Shown here: positions 61,012 to 64,000 of the stretch, one piece after another
Layout of the letters: the number at the start of each line of letters is the position of its first letter
Position numbering within the stretch: the first letter of the stretch is position 1
Source: Paenibacillus thalictri
GTDB lineage: Bacteria > Bacillota > Bacilli > Paenibacillales > NBRC-103111
Assembly: GCF_004307995.1 (NCBI RefSeq)
Contig: NZ_SIRE01000021.1
Span: 1-64,000, forward strand
Reading direction: 5' to 3'
DNA length: 64,000 nucleotides
Notes under the pieces: generated by a model
What the model was told of the DNA's origin: nothing
The model's input: only the letters and a program-made list of their open reading frames with translations
Databases searched by the model: none
Translations under genes and position numbers: made by a program

Positions 61012-61827
61012 TTGCTCAATCAAGCATGGAAAAAAACGCTTCTGCTGCTGCTGGCCGCCGGTATTCTGATACCTGTCTCATTGGTGTTTATCACTTCATT
61101 TAAAGAGCAAAAAGAGTATTATATGAACCCGGTCGGGTTCCCGCAGCATTTCTCATTCTCCAATTATATGGAGATGTTCACGCAGCAGAAGATCGGGCAA
61201 TATTTTATGAACAGCGTGATCGTAACGTTAAGCACGGTTGTTCTGATCTTGTTTTTCGGGACGATGATCGCTTTTGCCATCACGCGGATCAGCGGTGTAA
61301 AAGGGCTTGTTGTTTACGGTCTTTTTGCCGCCGGGATGATGGTTCCGGGGCAGGTCAACATGATCGCCATCTATTCCTTGGTATTAAAGCTGGGACTGAC
61401 CAACAGCCTGACGGGCCTTATTCTTGTGTCGATTGCCGTGTTTATTCCGATTGCGGTATTTATCATTTCCGGATTCATGAAAACTTTGTCCAAGGAACTG
61501 TTTGAGGCAAGCGGTATGGACGGCGCAAGCGAATGGGTGATGTACAGCAGGATTGCGCTGCCCGTGGCGATGCCTTCGGTAGCAGCCACCGCGATCTTCC
61601 TGTTTGTGATGGTATGGAACGACCTGATGCACCCGCTGTTGTTTATTTCCGACAAAAGCAAAAAGACGATGCCGCTTGCGCTGCTGCAACTAAAAGGAGA
61701 ATACATTACGAATTTCCCGGCTATTTTTGCCGGTGTCGTGATCGCTTCGATGCCGATGGTTGTTGCTTATCTTTTTTTGCAGCGCTTTTTTGTCGCAGGG
61801 ATTACGGCCGGTTCGGTCAAAGGATGA
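61012..61827 (+). CDS. sugar ABC transporter permease (MalG type)
   Basis: A 271-residue permease, partner of the preceding one. It has six helices, the EAA loop FEASGMDGASEWVMYSRIALP, and ends FVAGITAGSVKG. The start is TTG (61012) just after GGGAGGTGA. Confidence 0.92.
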   Translation: MLNQAWKKTLLLLLAAGILIPVSLVFITSFKEQKEYYMNPVGFPQHFSFSNYMEMFTQQKIGQYFMNSVIVTLSTVVLILFFGTMIAFAITRISGVKGLVVYGLFAAGMMVPGQVNMIAIYSLVLKLGLTNSLTGLILVSIAVFIPIAVFIISGFMKTLSKELFEASGMDGASEWVMYSRIALPVAMPSVAATAIFLFVMVWNDLMHPLLFISDKSKKTMPLALLQLKGEYITNFPAIFAGVVIASMPMVVAYLFLQRFFVAGITAGSVKG

Positions 61828-61849
61828 CATTCATGGAGGAGACGACGAT

Positions 61850-63199
61850 ATGATCAAGATGAAGACGGTTTTTTTGCCGGTGGCCCGGCCTACGTTTGAT
61901 GTCGAGACGGCCAACATTTATTTTGAGCAATCCAAGCAATTGCTGAACAAGCTGGTCGACTGCAGCATTTCGCCGGACGCATTATTGATGTCGCCGGAGG
62001 ACACGGCCCGGTTTATCCGGGATGCGGTGCAAGGCGGGCCGGTCGATGCGGTCATCGTGCAGAGCACCACGTTTGTGGATGCGCGGTTTATTATCGAAAT
62101 TATGGATGCGACGGATGCTCCGATTTTACTGTGGGGTGTGCGGGAACCCAGGGTAAACGGGACACGGCTGTCGCTGAATTCGATGACGGGAATTAACAAC
62201 TTAAGCAATTCCATCGTGGCGCGCAGGCGTAAATTTGCGCTTCTTTTCGGAAATCCGCAGGAAGCGGAGCTGGCGGCAGAACTTCATGCGCAGTTAAAAG
62301 TGGTCAGGTTGATGCAGCAATTGAAGCAGTTGAAAATCGGGGTGATCGGCAGCCAGCCGGACGGATTCCTGTTCTCTCATGCCGATCCGGACATGCTGGC
62401 AAAGCTTGGGCCGCAGCTGATCGAGCTGAACTTGCAGGACGTCTTTGCCAAAGCGGCGGAAGTACCGGAACAGGAGGTGCAGTTGGCGCTGCAAACCGCA
62501 GCGGGTCAGGTGAAGGGATTGTCCCTGCTGCCGGAAGAAGGCGTTGTCAAGTTTTCCCGTTTCCAAACGGCGCTGCTGCACGAAATTCGCCGGCTTGGCA
62601 TTTCGATGGTAGCGGTTCGCTGTTGGCCGGAGTTTTTTACCGAATATGGGGCGGCCGCCTGCTCCACCGTTTCCAGCTTGATCGAATCGGGCGTTATGGC
62701 CTCCTGCGAAGCGGATATTCATGGCGCCATCACAATGTATATTCAGCATCAGTTGGCGCAAAACGCGCCTTATTTGGGGGATCTTGTGCATATCGACGAA
62801 AGCAAAGATTCCGGCGTATTTTGGCATTGCGGAGCGGGGGCTTTTTCGCTCGCCAGAGCGGATACCGGGGCCGTTGCCGGGCTTCATCCGAACCGCAAGC
62901 TTGGTTTTACGCTTGAATTCGGATTGAAGGCCGGCGAAGTATCGGTCAACCGGTTAGGCCCCGACCCGTTTAAGCCGGGCGCATACCGGATGCTGATGTT
63001 AAGCGGCGAAGCGCTGGACGAACCGCAGAAGTTTTGGGGGACCAGCGTGGAGGTCGGCTTTGGCCAACCGATCGTTCCTCTCATGAAAAAGCTGATGCTG
63101 CAAGGCTTTGAGCCGCATTATTCGATCGTTTACGCCAATATTAACAAAGAAGTCGGCATGTTGTGCGATTGGCTGGATGTGGAGAAGAATCCATTATGA
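61850..63199 (+). CDS. L-fucose/L-arabinose isomerase-like protein
   Basis: A 449-residue protein of the fucose/arabinose isomerase superfamily. The segment RCWPEFFTEYG holds Glu261 and SCEADIHGAITMYI holds Asp289, equivalent to the Mn-binding Glu and Asp of FucI; His355 in FWHCGAGAFSLA is typical of the family's C-terminal domain. It is shorter than FucI (about 590) and near the size of AraA-like relatives. It probably interconverts an aldose and a ketose made from the imported sugar. GGAGGAG precedes the ATG at 61850; the gene ends in an ATGA overlap with the kinase. Confidence 0.83.
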   Translation: MIKMKTVFLPVARPTFDVETANIYFEQSKQLLNKLVDCSISPDALLMSPEDTARFIRDAVQGGPVDAVIVQSTTFVDARFIIEIMDATDAPILLWGVREPRVNGTRLSLNSMTGINNLSNSIVARRRKFALLFGNPQEAELAAELHAQLKVVRLMQQLKQLKIGVIGSQPDGFLFSHADPDMLAKLGPQLIELNLQDVFAKAAEVPEQEVQLALQTAAGQVKGLSLLPEEGVVKFSRFQTALLHEIRRLGISMVAVRCWPEFFTEYGAAACSTVSSLIESGVMASCEADIHGAITMYIQHQLAQNAPYLGDLVHIDESKDSGVFWHCGAGAFSLARADTGAVAGLHPNRKLGFTLEFGLKAGEVSVNRLGPDPFKPGAYRMLMLSGEALDEPQKFWGTSVEVGFGQPIVPLMKKLMLQGFEPHYSIVYANINKEVGMLCDWLDVEKNPL

Positions 63200-64000
63200 C
63201 AGATGCGGCTTGGGACAACACAGATAAACATGCGGATCATCAAAAATCCGGGCTGCGGCACAGCAAGATTGCCGTTGCCCAGGTGGGAGGACCTACCGCT
63301 GTCATTAACGGCAGCTTGTACGGTTTTATCAAAAGGATCAGACAACTTGAAGAATCGGCGGAAATTATCGGCATACATGATGGAATGTCCGGTTTGCTGG
63401 AAAACCGCATGTCCGCGATCAAACCGGAGCAGCCGCTGGAATGGCTGCGAGCGCAGCCAGGGTCGGCTTTGGGGGCGGGAAGAAAGTCGCTGACCGCGGA
63501 AGATATCGAAACGTGCGTGAATGGTTTGCGCGACCGTGATATCCATGCTTTGGCTTTGGCCGGCGGGAACGGCACGATGTGGGCATGCCGTCAGATCGAG
63601 CTGAAAGCGCGGGAGCTCGGATATGAGCTGCAGGTGATCGGCATTCCCAAAACTGTCGACAACGACATTATGGAGACGGATCATACGCCCGGTTTTCCCA
63701 GCGCCGCCAAATTTGTGGCGCATGCGGTGCGCGATTTGGGGGCGGATCTGGCGTCGATGAGAAGTTTCGAGCAGGTGCGTGTCGTTGAGACGATGGGCCG
63801 CAACGTAGGCTGGCTGGCCGCCGCTTCCGGGTATTTTAAACAAACGGTCGACGATGCGCCGCATTTGATCTATGTGCCGGAAAGCCGCTTTGATTTGGAG
63901 AAAATGCTGGCCGATGTCGCTTGTATTCAGCAGCGTTTGGGATATTGCCTGATCGTGGTGAGCGAAGGTTTGCGGGACTGCCACGACCGGCCGATCAGCG
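63196..64000 (+). CDS. phosphofructokinase-family protein, atypical, cut by window end
   Basis: The first 268 residues of a PfkA/PPi-PFK-like protein. The N-terminal loop reads GGPTAVINGS; the phosphoryl-donor loop is AGGNGTMW (Asn125, Gly126); the catalytic segment is GIPKTVDNDIM with Lys152 and the base Asp155; MGRNVGWLAA is the substrate loop. Lys152 and GGPTAVIN point to the pyrophosphate-using clade, which normally has Asp at the position of Gly126, while Gly there is an ATP-type trait. The ATG overlaps the isomerase stop as ATGA, so it probably phosphorylates the ketose phosphate or ketose made by that protein. Confidence 0.85.
   Translation, partial: MTDAAWDNTDKHADHQKSGLRHSKIAVAQVGGPTAVINGSLYGFIKRIRQLEESAEIIGIHDGMSGLLENRMSAIKPEQPLEWLRAQPGSALGAGRKSLTAEDIETCVNGLRDRDIHALALAGGNGTMWACRQIELKARELGYELQVIGIPKTVDNDIMETDHTPGFPSAAKFVAHAVRDLGADLASMRSFEQVRVVETMGRNVGWLAAASGYFKQTVDDAPHLIYVPESRFDLEKMLADVACIQQRLGYCLIVVSEGLRDCHDRPIS

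Noticed and set aside
1..64000. CRISPR arrays, prophage structural genes, defence systems and insertion sequences
   Set aside because: No spaced repeat series, phage genes, nuclease-methylase sets or intact transposases were seen; the only mobility gene is the recombinase at 40561.

Overview
The window looks like a chromosomal segment of a Paenibacillus-type member of the Bacillota. The reasons are several sugar ABC importers without their own ATPase, two YesM/YesN-type two-component systems, strong GGAGG ribosome binding sites, frequent TTG and GTG starts, moderately high GC in coding DNA and a tRNA without an encoded CCA. It codes for about 62 proteins and one tRNA. I see no rRNA, CRISPR array or intact insertion sequence.

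Layout. 1-9800 is a mixed housekeeping stretch: the end of a YhaN-like ATPase, an EamA transporter, an SDR oxidoreductase, a YkvI-like membrane protein, DedA, two lipoproteins, xanthine phosphoribosyltransferase and several small unknown proteins. A tRNA-Leu(CAG) follows, then a flavodoxin/MarR pair closed off by a decayed second copy of the tRNA 3' half and its terminator.

11318-25039 is a glycan-use locus: a sulfatase, a YesM/YesN pair, a solute-binding protein with two permeases, a second sulfatase, a GH51 arabinofuranosidase and a D-2-hydroxyacid dehydrogenase. None of the three hydrolases has a signal peptide, which suggests that a sulfated, arabinose-containing oligosaccharide is imported and dismantled inside the cell. 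A 13-bp motif occurs four times at the two presumed promoters and is a good candidate for the regulator's target. 25114-40446 holds a FUSC exporter, an AraC regulator, a ferritin-like protein, a second importer with a GH105 hydrolase and a second YesM/YesN pair, then an AraC regulator facing a PhyH dioxygenase and a TIM-barrel protein.

40561-44918 is an AT-richer module that starts with a tyrosine recombinase and carries a cold-shock protein, an unusual HU protein and a compact arsenic operon (arsR, aquaglyceroporin, arsC, arsI) with a clear promoter and two operators. 44988-51709 is a minus-strand operon for a ferric/phosphonate-type ABC importer with three enzymes. 51767-54248 has a LacI regulator and a secreted protein that share a palindromic operator. 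After a nitroreductase and an AraC regulator, 56717-64000 is a third carbohydrate operon: Gfo/Idh/MocA dehydrogenase, ThuA-like protein, ABC importer, fucose-isomerase-like protein and an atypical phosphofructokinase cut by the window end.

The three carbohydrate importers carry no ATPase gene, so they probably share one encoded elsewhere (MsmX type). Each of the four solute-binding-protein genes is followed by a stem-loop before the next transporter gene.
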